Part shown: positions 30,740 through 39,789 of the stretch, piece after piece
How positions within the stretch are numbered: position 1 is the stretch's first letter
Layout of the letters: each line of letters begins with the position of its first letter
Source: QALR01 sp045646925
GTDB taxonomy: Bacteria; Bacillota; Clostridia; Oscillospirales; CAG-272
Direction of reading: 5' to 3'
Assembly (NCBI GenBank): GCA_045646925.1
Contig: JAZRLQ010000047.1
Span: 1-64,000, forward strand
DNA length: 64,000 bases
The notes under the pieces: generated by a model
Database searches by the model: none
What the model was told of the DNA's origin: nothing
Seen by the model: the letters and a program-made list of their open reading frames with translations, nothing else
Program-made: the position numbers and the translations under genes

Positions 30740-31222
30740 TTATGCTTCGGGCGCTTCGAATCCGTGTACGAAGCCGTTGACATCGGCGGAACAAACGTCG
30801 CCGCCGACGACCTTGTTTTTGTAAACGAGGAGACTCAGATAGACGGTTCCGTCGTAGTCAGGGTAATTTTCAACCTGATACGTATAGCGCGTTACGGTTT
30901 TTCCCTTGTATTTGGCGAGATTCAGACCTTGCTCCTTCTGCATTTCATTGTAACCGAGATAAACGTTGTCGAAGGTTTCGGGGACACAGACCTCGACGGT
31001 TTCCAAAGGTGTTTCGGCTACTTTCCAACCGAATTGCTCGATGAAAGCGATGCGGTCGCTGTTTTCATAGATCTTGACGTAGGAAATATCGGAAGAGACG
31101 GTGGTTCCTTCCTTGGCGTTGTAGGATGGAATGAGTGCGACGAGCGAGATGAGCACGACGAGAGAAAGCGCGATCGCGCAAACGAATTTGATGGTTGCCG
31201 AGCGAATGGAATAGACGAACAT
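30740..31222 (-). CDS. DUF4830 protein, membrane anchored (160 aa)
   Basis: One N-terminal helix (about residues 12-31), then an extracytoplasmic domain with the DUF4830 pattern: RIAFIEQFGWKVAETPLETV, PETFDNVYLGYNEMQKEQG, LAKYKGKTVTRYTY and GGDVCSADVNGFVHG. The family is common in Clostridia and has no known function. ATG 31222 follows GGAGG by 9 nt. Confidence 0.8.
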   Translation of the reverse strand: MFVYSIRSATIKFVCAIALSLVVLISLVALIPSYNAKEGTTVSSDISYVKIYENSDRIAFIEQFGWKVAETPLETVEVCVPETFDNVYLGYNEMQKEQGLNLAKYKGKTVTRYTYQVENYPDYDGTVYLSLLVYKNKVVGGDVCSADVNGFVHGFEAPEA

Positions 31223-31289
31223 AAGAAAAATCCTCCGAATCAGATGTTTTGTTAAACATTTTATTCGGGGGATTTTATTTTATGCTATG

Positions 31290-31961
31290 TCAAGAAATTG
31301 TTTCCTCGGAATTTTCTTTCGCTTCCGCTTTCTTTTCGGCTTTTTTCTCGGCTTTCTTTTCCGCCTTTTTTTCCGCTTTTTCCGCTTTCTTTTCTGCCTT
31401 TTCCTGCTTCTGCTCACTTTCTTCCGGTGACGGCTTGGTTGCGATCATGTTATATGCATACATGGCAACGATGCGGGACGCGTTGGCGCTCATGGCGTTT
31501 TCGATCGCGATCGCGCTCAGAATGTGCTGTGTGTCAAGCTCGGAAACGGATACGGCGAGCTTTGCCTTTTTGACGGCGGAGCTGAGTGCGTTTTCATACA
31601 TTTCCGCAAATTGATCGAGCGCCGTTTCGATATTGCTCGACGAAATGCTTTGATTGAGGATGTCGGAGATAGAGGAGATCTCCAAAATAGATTTTGCAGA
31701 GCATATGATCATCAGAAGAGCCAAATGCGTGCGGTTATACTTTTTGTTTTGGGGAGGAGGGAGCGCGCCGTTTTTGACGTAATTGTTGATCATGGACGGT
31801 GTGATGGGAGCTTTGTTTTCGGGATACAGGGGACGCAGATATTTTTCGACCAAACCGATGACCTGATCCATATATAGTTCAAATTCGGGAAGCTCGTGCC
31901 AACGGGGAAAATGAAGGTTGGCGACCGCGTCGCATGAAGTGAAAAATTCATTTTTTTCCAT
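31290..31961 (-). CDS. DUF1836 protein with Lys/Ala/Glu repeat tail
   Basis: 223 aa. Residues about 25-175 match DUF1836 (ITPSMINNYVKNGALPPPQNKKYNRTHLALLMII), a winged-helix MerR-like family in which NYVK helps recognise DNA. Residues about 180-215 are a highly charged repeat of (E)KKAEKKAE units, likely a single helix. The DNA encoding the tail is a repetitive TTTC/GGC tract prone to length change. Role unknown; a DNA-binding regulator is probable. Confidence 0.8.
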   Translation of the reverse strand: MEKNEFFTSCDAVANLHFPRWHELPEFELYMDQVIGLVEKYLRPLYPENKAPITPSMINNYVKNGALPPPQNKKYNRTHLALLMIICSAKSILEISSISDILNQSISSSNIETALDQFAEMYENALSSAVKKAKLAVSVSELDTQHILSAIAIENAMSANASRIVAMYAYNMIATKPSPEESEQKQEKAEKKAEKAEKKAEKKAEKKAEKKAEAKENSEETIS

Positions 31962-32015
31962 GTCAGATTCCTTTGCTTTATTATAAAATGGGGAGAAAAT
32001 GCTTTCGTTTTTATT

Positions 32016-32043
32016 AGTATAGCATTTTTCTTGAAAAAATCAA
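32016..32043 (-). promoter_or_regulatory. Promoter of the DUF1836 gene
   Basis: Minus strand: -35 TTGATT (32043-32038), 16-bp spacer, -10 TATACT (32021-32016). Confidence 0.5.
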
Positions 32044-32084
32044 TATTTATTTCCGAAAATGGATAAAATATTTTCATGAAACTA

Positions 32085-32113
32085 TTGACAAAACAATTGA
32101 AAATGCTTATAAT
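32085..32113 (+). promoter_or_regulatory. Consensus promoter of the 190-aa membrane protein gene
   Basis: -35 TTGACA (32085-32090), 17-bp spacer, -10 TATAAT (32108-32113). Confidence 0.85.
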
Positions 32114-32204
32114 AGTTTTGAAAACCAGATGAAATAAAATTGAATTCGAAAAAGAGATTTTGAAAATCAAATTTGATATTGTCGCTTATTAAGGAGAAAT
32201 GAAA

Positions 32205-32777
32205 ATGGAGAAATTTTGTAAAATCGTTCGAATGATTACGCTTGCGCCAGTATTGGCGGCGTTTTCGATCACTATGATCGGGATATGTTGTCCCGAAGTA
32301 TTTCCGACGGTATGGCACTATGGTTATACGGTTCTTTATCTCGGAATTTTGCCCTTGCTTGCATATCCCTTGCAGGCAGTAACCCCTCATTTTAAGGATA
32401 AGGGCAGAGACGGACAAAGAACGCTTGCGATGTTGTTTGCGGTGGCAGGATATATTTTCTGTCTGATCACCAATTTATTTGCAGGCGCGACGAACGGAAT
32501 GTGGATCATTTGTCTGGAATATCTGCTTTCGGGTATTCTTATTCTTGTTTTCAATAAAGGATTGCATATCAAGCTCAGCGCGCACGGCTGCGGTTCTGCA
32601 GGACCGATCTTTTTGCTTTTGTATTTCGGCTTGTATATTACCGCATCCTTGATGGCGGTCGTTACGGTGTTTGCTTACGTGGCGAGCGTGAAGGCGAAGC
32701 ATCATACGGTCATGCAGCTGATCGGCGGAAGCGCGGTTTCCATTTCGCTTTTGTTTGTATTGTCAAGTATTTTATAA
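32205..32777 (+). CDS. Hypothetical polytopic membrane protein (190 aa)
   Basis: ATG 32205 is preferred over 32199 because AAGGAG lies 8 nt upstream of the former but only 2 nt from the latter. Six hydrophobic helices are evident (ITLAPVLAAFSITMIGI, YTVLYLGILPLLAYPLQA, LAMLFAVAGYIFCLITNLF, MWIICLEYLLSGILILVF, GPIFLLLYFGLYITASLMAVV, GGSAVSISLLFVLSS). No family is recognised with confidence. The perfect consensus promoter suggests strong expression. A GC-rich imperfect hairpin downstream (32780-32846), ending in GGGCGTTTTTTA, is its likely terminator. Confidence 0.65.
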   Translation: MEKFCKIVRMITLAPVLAAFSITMIGICCPEVFPTVWHYGYTVLYLGILPLLAYPLQAVTPHFKDKGRDGQRTLAMLFAVAGYIFCLITNLFAGATNGMWIICLEYLLSGILILVFNKGLHIKLSAHGCGSAGPIFLLLYFGLYITASLMAVVTVFAYVASVKAKHHTVMQLIGGSAVSISLLFVLSSIL

Positions 32778-32779
32778 AA

Positions 32780-32847
32780 TGAAAATGCCCCTCGTACGCA
32801 TTTGTTCAAGTCATTTCAGAACAGATTCGCACGAAGGGCGTTTTTTA
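32780..32847 (+). terminator. Terminator of the 190-aa membrane protein gene
   Basis: AAAATGCCCCTCGT near the 5' side pairs with ACGAAGGGCGTTTTTT on the 3' side with a long loop. It overlaps the end region of the convergent HAD gene. Confidence 0.5.
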
Positions 32848-32852
32848 TGGAT

Positions 32853-33698
32853 TTATTCCGCGGCGGAAGGTTGGCTGTCGAGACGTTTTTCGATCTCATC
32901 GATCATGTCAGCGAGCGCGCCGTTTTTGCAATGGCATACCTGCAATTGACAGATCTGCTTGATTTCGGGTACGGCGTTTTCGGGACAGACGGCAACGTCT
33001 GCGCCGATCAACATTTCCACATCGTTGTGGAAATCTCCGATGCACCAAAGCTCTGCGCCGGGGTAGATCGTTTTCAGATAGGGGAATTGCGTTTTTTTGG
33101 AAATACCGATAGGAAGGATTTCCAGAATCGTTTTCCCGGACAAGGTGATGGAGAAATACTCACCGTAATTTTTTCGAAGCTCCTCTTGCAAATAAAGAAG
33201 CTTTTCCGTATCGGTCGAGGTGAAAACTGCTTTGAAAATATTTTCGTCGATAAACGCGTCGACGGGGATGATCGTAACCAAATGACCAAGTCCCGTTTCT
33301 TTCAGAAATTTGATGGCGACGTCGTCTTCAGCGGGGCAGAGAAAGCCGTTTGTCGCGGTTGCGCGCATACCGATATCCGAAAAACGTTCTTTTACGAATT
33401 TGAACGCTTCGATCAGAGGACGCGTATCGAGATAATACGGATTCAGTATACTGTCGGAAATATGATCGTAAAGATAACTGCCGTTGCAAAGAATGCAGGG
33501 CATATTGACGTATTCCTTCAACCTCTGAGCGACCACGAAAACGTCCTTGTGGCTGCGTCCGGTGGAAAGCGCGAAGTGACCGCCGTTATCGCAAAAATAG
33601 CGGAGCTTTTCAAAATTGCGGGGATTGATATACGAATAATCCCAAAGGACAGTACCGTCGATATCGGAAGCGATCAGAATGTTTTTGAATTTTTTCAT
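32853..33698 (-). CDS. Cof-type HAD phosphatase
   Basis: 281 aa. Motif I is SDIDGTV (about residue 11), motif II STGRSHKD, a Cof-type cap lies between about 85 and 195, and motif IV is IGDFHNDVEML. These enzymes dephosphorylate sugar phosphates, flavins or PLP; the substrate is unknown. It is the last gene of the long leftward run that begins at queA, 36 bp after rluD. Confidence 0.9.
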   Translation of the reverse strand: MKKFKNILIASDIDGTVLWDYSYINPRNFEKLRYFCDNGGHFALSTGRSHKDVFVVAQRLKEYVNMPCILCNGSYLYDHISDSILNPYYLDTRPLIEAFKFVKERFSDIGMRATATNGFLCPAEDDVAIKFLKETGLGHLVTIIPVDAFIDENIFKAVFTSTDTEKLLYLQEELRKNYGEYFSITLSGKTILEILPIGISKKTQFPYLKTIYPGAELWCIGDFHNDVEMLIGADVAVCPENAVPEIKQICQLQVCHCKNGALADMIDEIEKRLDSQPSAAE

Positions 33699-33734
33699 AG
33701 CAAATCCTTTTTTTTGAAATCAAGGGTGAATGAA

Positions 33735-34679
33735 TCAATTGGTTTTTCGGAGTGTTTCCAACACTTCTGTGAAGTATTCGGGTATGTCACAAACGAATCG
33801 CATTTGCTCGCGGCTTCTCGGATGTGTGAGGATCAGCTCCTTCGCGTGCAGACATTGTCCTTCTGTTAGCTTTGCGAATTTCTGGTTGAGGGGGAGCTTG
33901 GCGCTTCCGTAGACCAGATCGCCGAGCAAAGGGCGGTTTTTGTGCGAAAGATGAACGCGGATCTGATGCGTTCTTCCCGTTTCCAATTCACAGCGGATAT
34001 ATGCCGCGCCGGAAAAACACTCCAATACGCTGACGTGAGTGACGGCGTTTTTGGAATTCTTTTCGGTGACGGCCATTTTTTTGCGGTCTGTCGGATGTCT
34101 GCCGATGGGGAGATCCACAGTGAAATCTTCATCGAGAGCACCGACCGTGATCGCGTGATAAATGCGGGAAACGCGGTGCGCTTTGATCTCCTCGGACAAG
34201 AAGAGATGCGATGTGTCGTTTTTTGCAACAACGAGCAGACCGCTGGTGTCTTTATCGATTCGATGCACGATTCCGGGACGGACAACGCCTCCAATCGCGG
34301 ACAAGCGTTCTCCGCAATGATAAAGCAACGCGCTGACGAGCGTTCCGGTATAATTTCCTGCGGCGGGGTGAACGACCATGCCCTTCGGCTTGTTCACGAC
34401 GATGATATCTTCATCCTCATAAACGATATCGATCGGAATATTTTCTGCTTCCGCGCGGCAGGGAACGGGCGCGGGGTAGGTAAGCGTGACGAGATCGTCC
34501 CGGCGAAGCTTATAGTTTTTTGCCGTTACCGCGCCGTTTACGAGAACGAATCCGTCCTGCACGAGCTTTTGCGCTTGCGAACGTGTCAGCTCATCCTCGG
34601 TTTCGGAGAGGAAAACGTCGAGTCGTTTGCCGATATCGTCAATTTCCGTTGTCAAGGTCTTTCTGATTTGCTCCGTCAT
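33735..34679 (-). CDS. rluD: 23S rRNA pseudouridine synthase, RluD family
   Basis: 314 aa: S4 domain (about 15-75) and a catalytic domain with the RluA/RluD motif HRIDKDTSGLLVVAK carrying the catalytic aspartate, then ELETGRTHQIRVH. RluD modifies helix 69 of 23S rRNA; Firmicute relatives (YlyB) are often assigned to the same job. The start (GGAGG 9 nt upstream) lies inside the last 41 bp of lspA, an overlap typical of lspA-rluD in Firmicutes. Confidence 0.92.
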   Translation of the reverse strand: MTEQIRKTLTTEIDDIGKRLDVFLSETEDELTRSQAQKLVQDGFVLVNGAVTAKNYKLRRDDLVTLTYPAPVPCRAEAENIPIDIVYEDEDIIVVNKPKGMVVHPAAGNYTGTLVSALLYHCGERLSAIGGVVRPGIVHRIDKDTSGLLVVAKNDTSHLFLSEEIKAHRVSRIYHAITVGALDEDFTVDLPIGRHPTDRKKMAVTEKNSKNAVTHVSVLECFSGAAYIRCELETGRTHQIRVHLSHKNRPLLGDLVYGSAKLPLNQKFAKLTEGQCLHAKELILTHPRSREQMRFVCDIPEYFTEVLETLRKTN

Positions 34680-35181
34680 TGACGTTATCCTCCTCTGCGG
34701 TTACTGTTGCGGGGATCTTTTTCTTGTCGACGAAAAAAGTTTTGTCGAAAAACAGCGCGTAAACGATCATGAGGCCTGCGCCGAAGACGACGAAAATGTC
34801 AGCTACGTTGAAAACGGGGTAGTTGATAAAGGTGAATTCGAGAAAATCCACGACGTAACCGACGAATATACGGTCGATCAGATTGCCGATCGCGCCACCG
34901 ATGAAGAAAGAAAGAGAAAGGTTGAACAAAACGTGGACCTTTCTGTATCGGTAAAGAATGATGGGCATAATGATAAGCGCAACGGCAGTAACGAGGATGA
35001 ATATCCAGCGTTGATTGCTGAACATTCCCCATGCCGCGCCGTAATTGCGGATATATGTGAAGGAAAAAACTTTTGGGATCAGAACGATGGATTCGTAAAG
35101 CTCCATGGAGTTGATGACGATCCATTTGGTCAGTTGATCAAGAATAACGCACGCTGCGATAACGATGATCCATAAAATCAT
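34639..35181 (-). CDS. lspA: Lipoprotein signal peptidase (signal peptidase II)
   Basis: 180 aa with four membrane helices. The catalytic aspartates are in GNLIDRIFVGYVVDFLEF and FNVADIFVVFG. It cleaves prolipoprotein signal peptides after diacylglyceryl transfer; several lipoproteins are encoded in this window (17.9 and 43.8 kb). The C-terminal polar tail (about 155-180) extends past the usual length and overlaps rluD by 41 bp. Confidence 0.95.
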   Translation of the reverse strand: MILWIIVIAACVILDQLTKWIVINSMELYESIVLIPKVFSFTYIRNYGAAWGMFSNQRWIFILVTAVALIIMPIILYRYRKVHVLFNLSLSFFIGGAIGNLIDRIFVGYVVDFLEFTFINYPVFNVADIFVVFGAGLMIVYALFFDKTFFVDKKKIPATVTAEEDNVNDGANQKDLDNGN

Positions 35182-35198
35182 AAAAGGCTCCTTTACGT

Positions 35199-35981
35199 TT
35201 ATTTGTCGATCATAACGCCATCCTCGGACGGATGATCGAAATCCAGCATAAATTGCTGCGCGGCAGAGGGCTTCGTTTCGCTTTTTAATGCGGGATCCTC
35301 ATATTCGTCGATCAGATCCATGATGGACGGCATTTTTTTGACGGTTTTCTTTTTTGTGGTACGTGAGCAGACGTTTGAGTCCGGGAGAGATGATTTTTTG
35401 CTTTCGACGGGTATGGATAATTCCATCTGTGTTTCCGGAAAAATCTCGTATTGATCGGAGAATTTTCGCTTCAATTCCTCGACGATGTGCTGTGCGTAGG
35501 CATCGGGGGTCCAATTTTTTTCTTCGTCGTCGGCAGGGAAGAGGTTTTCGATCAATTCAATGTGGACACGATATTGTTCAAACAAATCGTTTTTGAATTT
35601 CAGAATACTTTTTTTCATATCCGCGAGGGCTTTTTCCTGCGCTTCGGCCTTTTCCTTGAAATTGCGTAAAATGGAATCGCAATTCATTTGTACGGATGCC
35701 AGAATATTGTCTGCTTTCAGATAAGCTTCTTCGATGATCTTATCTTTTTTTGCTTGTGCTGTTTTTAATATATTGTCTGCGCGTTTTTGTTCTTTTTCCA
35801 ACGCTTGAAGCTTCGCGCTCGTTTCACGGAGCTGTTTTAATAGAGACGCATTTTCCCGATAGAGAAGAGCATAGTTTTCCGTGAGACGATGGATATGATC
35901 GTCTACCTCGGCGGTGTTGTATCCAAGCTCTGCTTTCGAGAAGGGTTTCCCATGTAACGCCTCGGGTGTAATCGGTGTCAT
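35199..35981 (-). CDS. divIVA: DivIVA-family septum/pole protein
   Basis: 260 aa. The N-terminal lipid-binding motif reads LHGKPFSKAELGYNTAEVDDHI (about 9-30), followed by coiled coil from about 30 to 150. The C-terminal third is poorly conserved and charged (TTKKKTVKKMPSIMDLIDEYED). DivIVA senses negative membrane curvature at septa and poles. It sits between sepF and lspA as in the ylm-divIVA region; ylmG and ylmH are missing here. Confidence 0.85.
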   Translation of the reverse strand: MTPITPEALHGKPFSKAELGYNTAEVDDHIHRLTENYALLYRENASLLKQLRETSAKLQALEKEQKRADNILKTAQAKKDKIIEEAYLKADNILASVQMNCDSILRNFKEKAEAQEKALADMKKSILKFKNDLFEQYRVHIELIENLFPADDEEKNWTPDAYAQHIVEELKRKFSDQYEIFPETQMELSIPVESKKSSLPDSNVCSRTTKKKTVKKMPSIMDLIDEYEDPALKSETKPSAAQQFMLDFDHPSEDGVMIDK

Positions 35982-36067
35982 GAAAAGATCTCCCTATATT
36001 TGACCAATGACGCCAATCGGAAGATTGCCGTCATTTCAATGAAATATTCTTTTATGGGGCGAAAAAT

Positions 36068-36092
36068 ATGACGGGGCAGAATACCCCGTCAT
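36068..36092 (-). terminator. Terminator of sepF
   Basis: Perfect 9-bp stem ATGACGGGG (36068-36076) / CCCCGTCAT (36084-36092); on the minus strand ATTTTTCGCC follows. Confidence 0.75.
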
Positions 36093-36105
36093 GCGCTTTG
36101 TGAAA

Positions 36106-36606
36106 TCAGAACAAAGTGTCGCTTGTCAGATTTGCATTTGCGGTTGCTGTCTGATTATCAAATTCCTGCTCTGTTTCGGCAGCTCTTACCTGAGTGTCGG
36201 CAACGTCAACATTGCAAGGGGTGATGATATAAGTGTTGACAGCAATATTCTTCAACTGACCGTCGATGGAATATGCAACGCCGGCAAGGAAGTCGAGCAA
36301 TCTCTTTGCTTCTTCGGTGTTGGTTGCTTCAAGATTGAGTACAACGGTGCAATGGCTGAGAAGATAATCAGCAATTTCAGTTACGTTAGCAAACGTTGTA
36401 GGTCTTACAACCTTGAGTTCAACGACGGAGTCGTCCTGACCGTAAATGCCGGTTGCAGGCTTCTGCGTGGTTGCGGGTGCTGCTACGACAGCGGGAACGC
36501 TGGTTTCTTCTGCTTCGGTTACAGCTGCTTCTTCGTTTGCGCCGAATTCGTCACCGTAAGGATCTTCTACGGAAACCATGCCTTTGATTTTATCAAATAA
36601 ACCCAT
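36106..36606 (-). CDS. sepF: Cell division protein SepF
   Basis: 166 aa: an N-terminal amphipathic membrane helix (GLFDKIKGMV), a variable Ala/Thr-rich linker (about 25-55) and a globular SepF domain (ELKVVRPTTFANVTEIADYLLSHCTVVLNLE, RLLDFLAGVAYSIDGQLKNIA, YIITPCNV). SepF tethers FtsZ to the membrane and forms rings. Because ftsA is absent from the dcw cluster here, SepF is the probable main FtsZ anchor. It lies between yggS and divIVA. Confidence 0.93.
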   Translation of the reverse strand: MGLFDKIKGMVSVEDPYGDEFGANEEAAVTEAEETSVPAVVAAPATTQKPATGIYGQDDSVVELKVVRPTTFANVTEIADYLLSHCTVVLNLEATNTEEAKRLLDFLAGVAYSIDGQLKNIAVNTYIITPCNVDVADTQVRAAETEQEFDNQTATANANLTSDTLF

Positions 36607-36688
36607 TTTTATACCTCCAAAATATCTCTCTTGTAATCTTTATTTGAATTCCAATGCTAAAAAACATTAAAATCATATTTACTTTAAC

Positions 36689-36718
36689 ATTATAACATAG
36701 TTGATACGGAAATTGCAA
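36689..36718 (-). promoter_or_regulatory. Promoter of sepF
   Basis: Minus strand: -35 TTGCAA (36718-36713), 18-bp spacer, -10 TATAAT (36694-36689). Confidence 0.6.
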
Positions 36719-36817
36719 TCTGTTTTTTGAAAAAAGTTAAAAAAATGTGTGAGTATAGCACAAGTTTTATATTTTTTGCCGAATCATCTTCGTGAAAAAG
36801 CAAAAACGCTTTGTTTA

Positions 36818-37516
36818 TCATTTTTGAATCGGAAGATTGCGTTTTCCGAAAATGCCCTCGCCGATACGGATGATGTCAGATCCGTTTTCGAGCGCTTGGT
36901 AAAAGCTTCCCGACATTCCCATGGACAAGATCGGAGATTCGACGTCGGGGAAATATTTCGGAAAGAGATCGTTTTTCAACGTTTGCATTTCCGAAAAATA
37001 CCGATGATAATCGTTTTTGTCCTCGCAGATCGGCGCGATGGTCATGAGCCCCTTCACTGCAATGTTGGGGCAATTTTTCAGCGCGTTACAAAAGCTTTCG
37101 AGTGCTTCGGGGAAGATTCCGCTCTTTGCTTCTTCTCTGCCGATATTGACTTCGATCAGAGCGGGGATCGTTCTTCCGATTTTTTCGGCGCGGCGTTGAA
37201 TTTCGGTCGCAAGACCTTCGTTATCGAGCGATTCGATCATGTCGACCTTGTCGATGATATACTTGACTTTGTTTTTTTGCAACGTACCGATGAAATGCAA
37301 TTCGGCGGTGCGGTCCATTTCCTCGTAGTGCGCAAGCAATTCCTGCACGCGATTTTCGCCTACGAGCTTGATCCCGCATTCACGGATTGCGTAATTGATC
37401 TCCTCGGTGGTTCTTGTTTTGATAACGGCCATAAGCTCCGTATGGGGATAAGCGGACATATCGCTACGTATTCTTTGAATATTTTCACGGATTTCCGCTT
37501 TTTTTGCTTCTGTCAT
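36818..37516 (-). CDS. yggS: YggS/YlmE family PLP-binding protein
   Basis: 232 aa. A type III-fold PLP protein that maintains PLP homeostasis rather than catalysing a known reaction. The PLP lysine is in LMAVIKTR (usual AVSKT, so Ser is replaced by Ile). Further marks are GENRVQELLAH, HFIGTLQKNKVK and SMGMSGSFYQALENGSDIIRIGEGIFG. It precedes sepF as in the ylmE-ylmF order. Confidence 0.92.
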   Translation of the reverse strand: MTEAKKAEIRENIQRIRSDMSAYPHTELMAVIKTRTTEEINYAIRECGIKLVGENRVQELLAHYEEMDRTAELHFIGTLQKNKVKYIIDKVDMIESLDNEGLATEIQRRAEKIGRTIPALIEVNIGREEAKSGIFPEALESFCNALKNCPNIAVKGLMTIAPICEDKNDYHRYFSEMQTLKNDLFPKYFPDVESPILSMGMSGSFYQALENGSDIIRIGEGIFGKRNLPIQK

Positions 37517-37538
37517 GGGAAATTCCTTTCTGAAATGA

Positions 37539-38753
37539 CTAATCTATAAATTTATCTTCATATAATTTGGTATCGTTGAGAATGATCAGATCATTGAGCT
37601 TCAGCATACCCGGATCCGTATTGTCTGCCGACACGATGTAATATCCGTTTTGTTCCCAAAGGATGATCACTTCTCTTTTTGCCGCCAAGCCTTCTTTAAA
37701 TATATATACGTAGGTTTTGCCGTCTTCGGCGCGCACGACTTCCGAGGGGATTCGGAATCCCGTATAAGAGCCTCGGTTTGCCTGCATTCGCTGGGTTCTT
37801 GTCGTATCGAAGCTGCGCGGCAAGGAGGAAGAGTAAAAAACGAGAAGAGTTTGGGACGAGGAGGTTTCTTTTGAAACCAATTTCATGGAGATGGCATCTG
37901 TGTGGCTATTATCCGGAAAGACGCATTCGTACGTCGTGCCGACGAGAAAGCCTTCGGCCTCGAGTTCCGAAACCATGGTCGCAAAATACCATTGGGAGCT
38001 TGTAACGAGTGTTCCGACAACGTTTACGGTGCTTCCGGTCGGTGCTTCGATCAAGCGCTTGTACTCTTCGATCGTCAGCTTTTCTGCGATTTGCGCGGAG
38101 AAGATCTCTTCATAGCCGTCGGTTTCGGAGTAAAAATAACCGGAGCTGGGAGTCGTTACGCTTTCGAGAGGAGTACCGAGAGATGCGACGAGACTGGCCT
38201 TTTGGCTTTCCAATACGGCGATTTCCTGTTGATAGTCTTCTTTTCCGGAGGAAAGCAGATCTTTTTTGGCGATCAAGATCAGAAGCTCATCACCGAGCGC
38301 GTTTGCCGCGGCGGTATCGCCGGACGCGTTTTTCTGTGTGATCTCATAGGAAACAAGCTCGATCTTTCGGTTAACTTCTGTTAGCGTCAATTTGCCAAGC
38401 GACATACTTGCGCGAAGGATCTCGATCTGTTTTTTGATTTCATTGATCCTGTTGGAAACCATTTGATTTCCGGTTCCGTATACGTCGGCTACCACGCGGT
38501 TGGCGGCAACCTTTTCACCGTCGTAATAGTGGTAATTGCTCATGCCGGAATAATTGGAGTACAGAAGCTGCTCGTTCTTGAATACGTATCCCGTGAAGAC
38601 CTGACTATCGTTGGCGGTATACGGACGTACGGCGTAAAATTGGGCATCCGTACGCAATCCGTTCGCAATATGATAGAAGAGGTAGATCACGGCAAGCAGA
38701 CAGAGGGAGAGAGGAAGAATCCTTTTCTTTATTTGTTTTTTGCCGATTTTCAT
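37539..38753 (-). CDS. HlyD-like membrane-anchored protein (404 aa)
   Basis: One N-terminal membrane helix (about 12-30), then a beta segment, a central coiled-coil pair (about 95-185) and a second beta region. The layout is that of HlyD/periplasmic-adaptor-like proteins, in which a biotinyl-lipoyl domain is split by a helical hairpin. No ABC transporter is adjacent. The same type of gene is found beside sepF/ylmE in other Clostridia, which suggests a wall or division role; this is inference. It lies 16 bp after miaA and 22 bp before yggS. Confidence 0.75.
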   Translation of the reverse strand: MKIGKKQIKKRILPLSLCLLAVIYLFYHIANGLRTDAQFYAVRPYTANDSQVFTGYVFKNEQLLYSNYSGMSNYHYYDGEKVAANRVVADVYGTGNQMVSNRINEIKKQIEILRASMSLGKLTLTEVNRKIELVSYEITQKNASGDTAAANALGDELLILIAKKDLLSSGKEDYQQEIAVLESQKASLVASLGTPLESVTTPSSGYFYSETDGYEEIFSAQIAEKLTIEEYKRLIEAPTGSTVNVVGTLVTSSQWYFATMVSELEAEGFLVGTTYECVFPDNSHTDAISMKLVSKETSSSQTLLVFYSSSLPRSFDTTRTQRMQANRGSYTGFRIPSEVVRAEDGKTYVYIFKEGLAAKREVIILWEQNGYYIVSADNTDPGMLKLNDLIILNDTKLYEDKFID

Positions 38754-38769
38754 AAGGTTCTCCTTTTTG

Positions 38770-39744
38770 TTATGAGCCGGACGTCATTACGGCGTGGATA
38801 TCAATGATGGCGTGCGCGTCAGCGATCAAATGCTCGTCGTCCTCGTAACGCTCGTTGTCGGGGTAGAGCCAATGGACGTTTGCATTGCGTCTGAGCCACG
38901 TGAGCTGCCGTTTTGCGTAATGGCGGGTTGCGGTTTTGAGCGCTTCGGAGGCTTCTTCTCTGGTCATTTCACCGCGGAGATAGCCGAGAAGCTCTTTGTA
39001 ACCGATGGCGCCGCCTGCCGTTGTTTCGGGAGCGAGATATCCCGCGTTCAACAATGCGCGTACTTCGTCTTCCAATCCGGCGGCGAACATTTCATCGACG
39101 CGCATATGGATGCGCGCGTAGAGATTTTCTCTGTTCTTGTAGTCCAAAGCAATGATGCAAGCGGAATACGGAGATTCGTTCTTGATCGCGTTTTTGTCCC
39201 ATTCGGTTTTCGTCATGCCGGAAAGATGGCAGATTTCGAGTGCGCGCGCCACGCGTTTGATGTTGTTGGGATGAATGGAGAGCGCCGCCTCGGGATCGAT
39301 CGCGGCAAGTCTGTCGTGGAGAGCTTGCGCGCCGTTTTCCTCCGCAAATTGAAGAAGCTCTGCCCGATACGCGAGATCGGGCTCCATTTCTCCGAAGTCA
39401 ACGCCGTTCAGTACGGAGTCCAGATACAATCCCGTGCCGCCGCAGAGGATGGGCATTTTTCCTCTTGCGTGAACGTCGGCGATTGCTTTTTGCGCCAATT
39501 CGGCAAATGCCGCGGCAGAAAAATCCACGTCAGGCTCGCAGATATCGATCAGATGATGGGGGATTTCTGCTCTGTCGCGGAGCGTCGGCTTTGCCGTTCC
39601 GATATCCATTCCTTTATAGATCTGCATGGAATCGCAGGAGATCAATTCTCCGTTATAGTCCTTGCAAAGACGCATAGCGAGAGAGCTTTTGCCGCTTGCA
39701 GTGGGGCCTGCTACGGCAATAACGGGGATTTTTTTATTGGTCAT
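38770..39744 (-). CDS. miaA: tRNA dimethylallyltransferase MiaA
   Basis: 324 aa. It adds dimethylallyl to A37 of tRNAs reading codons that start with U. P-loop AGPTASGKSSLA (about 12-23), CDSMQIYKGMDIGTAKP, HHLIDICEPD and GGTGLYLDSVL are present. It lies between queA and the HlyD-like gene in the leftward run. Confidence 0.96.
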   Translation of the reverse strand: MTNKKIPVIAVAGPTASGKSSLAMRLCKDYNGELISCDSMQIYKGMDIGTAKPTLRDRAEIPHHLIDICEPDVDFSAAAFAELAQKAIADVHARGKMPILCGGTGLYLDSVLNGVDFGEMEPDLAYRAELLQFAEENGAQALHDRLAAIDPEAALSIHPNNIKRVARALEICHLSGMTKTEWDKNAIKNESPYSACIIALDYKNRENLYARIHMRVDEMFAAGLEDEVRALLNAGYLAPETTAGGAIGYKELLGYLRGEMTREEASEALKTATRHYAKRQLTWLRRNANVHWLYPDNERYEDDEHLIADAHAIIDIHAVMTSGS

Positions 39745-39789
39745 TTTGTTTTTACCTTTTCGATTTTATTTTTCGACCGCTCGTGAAAA

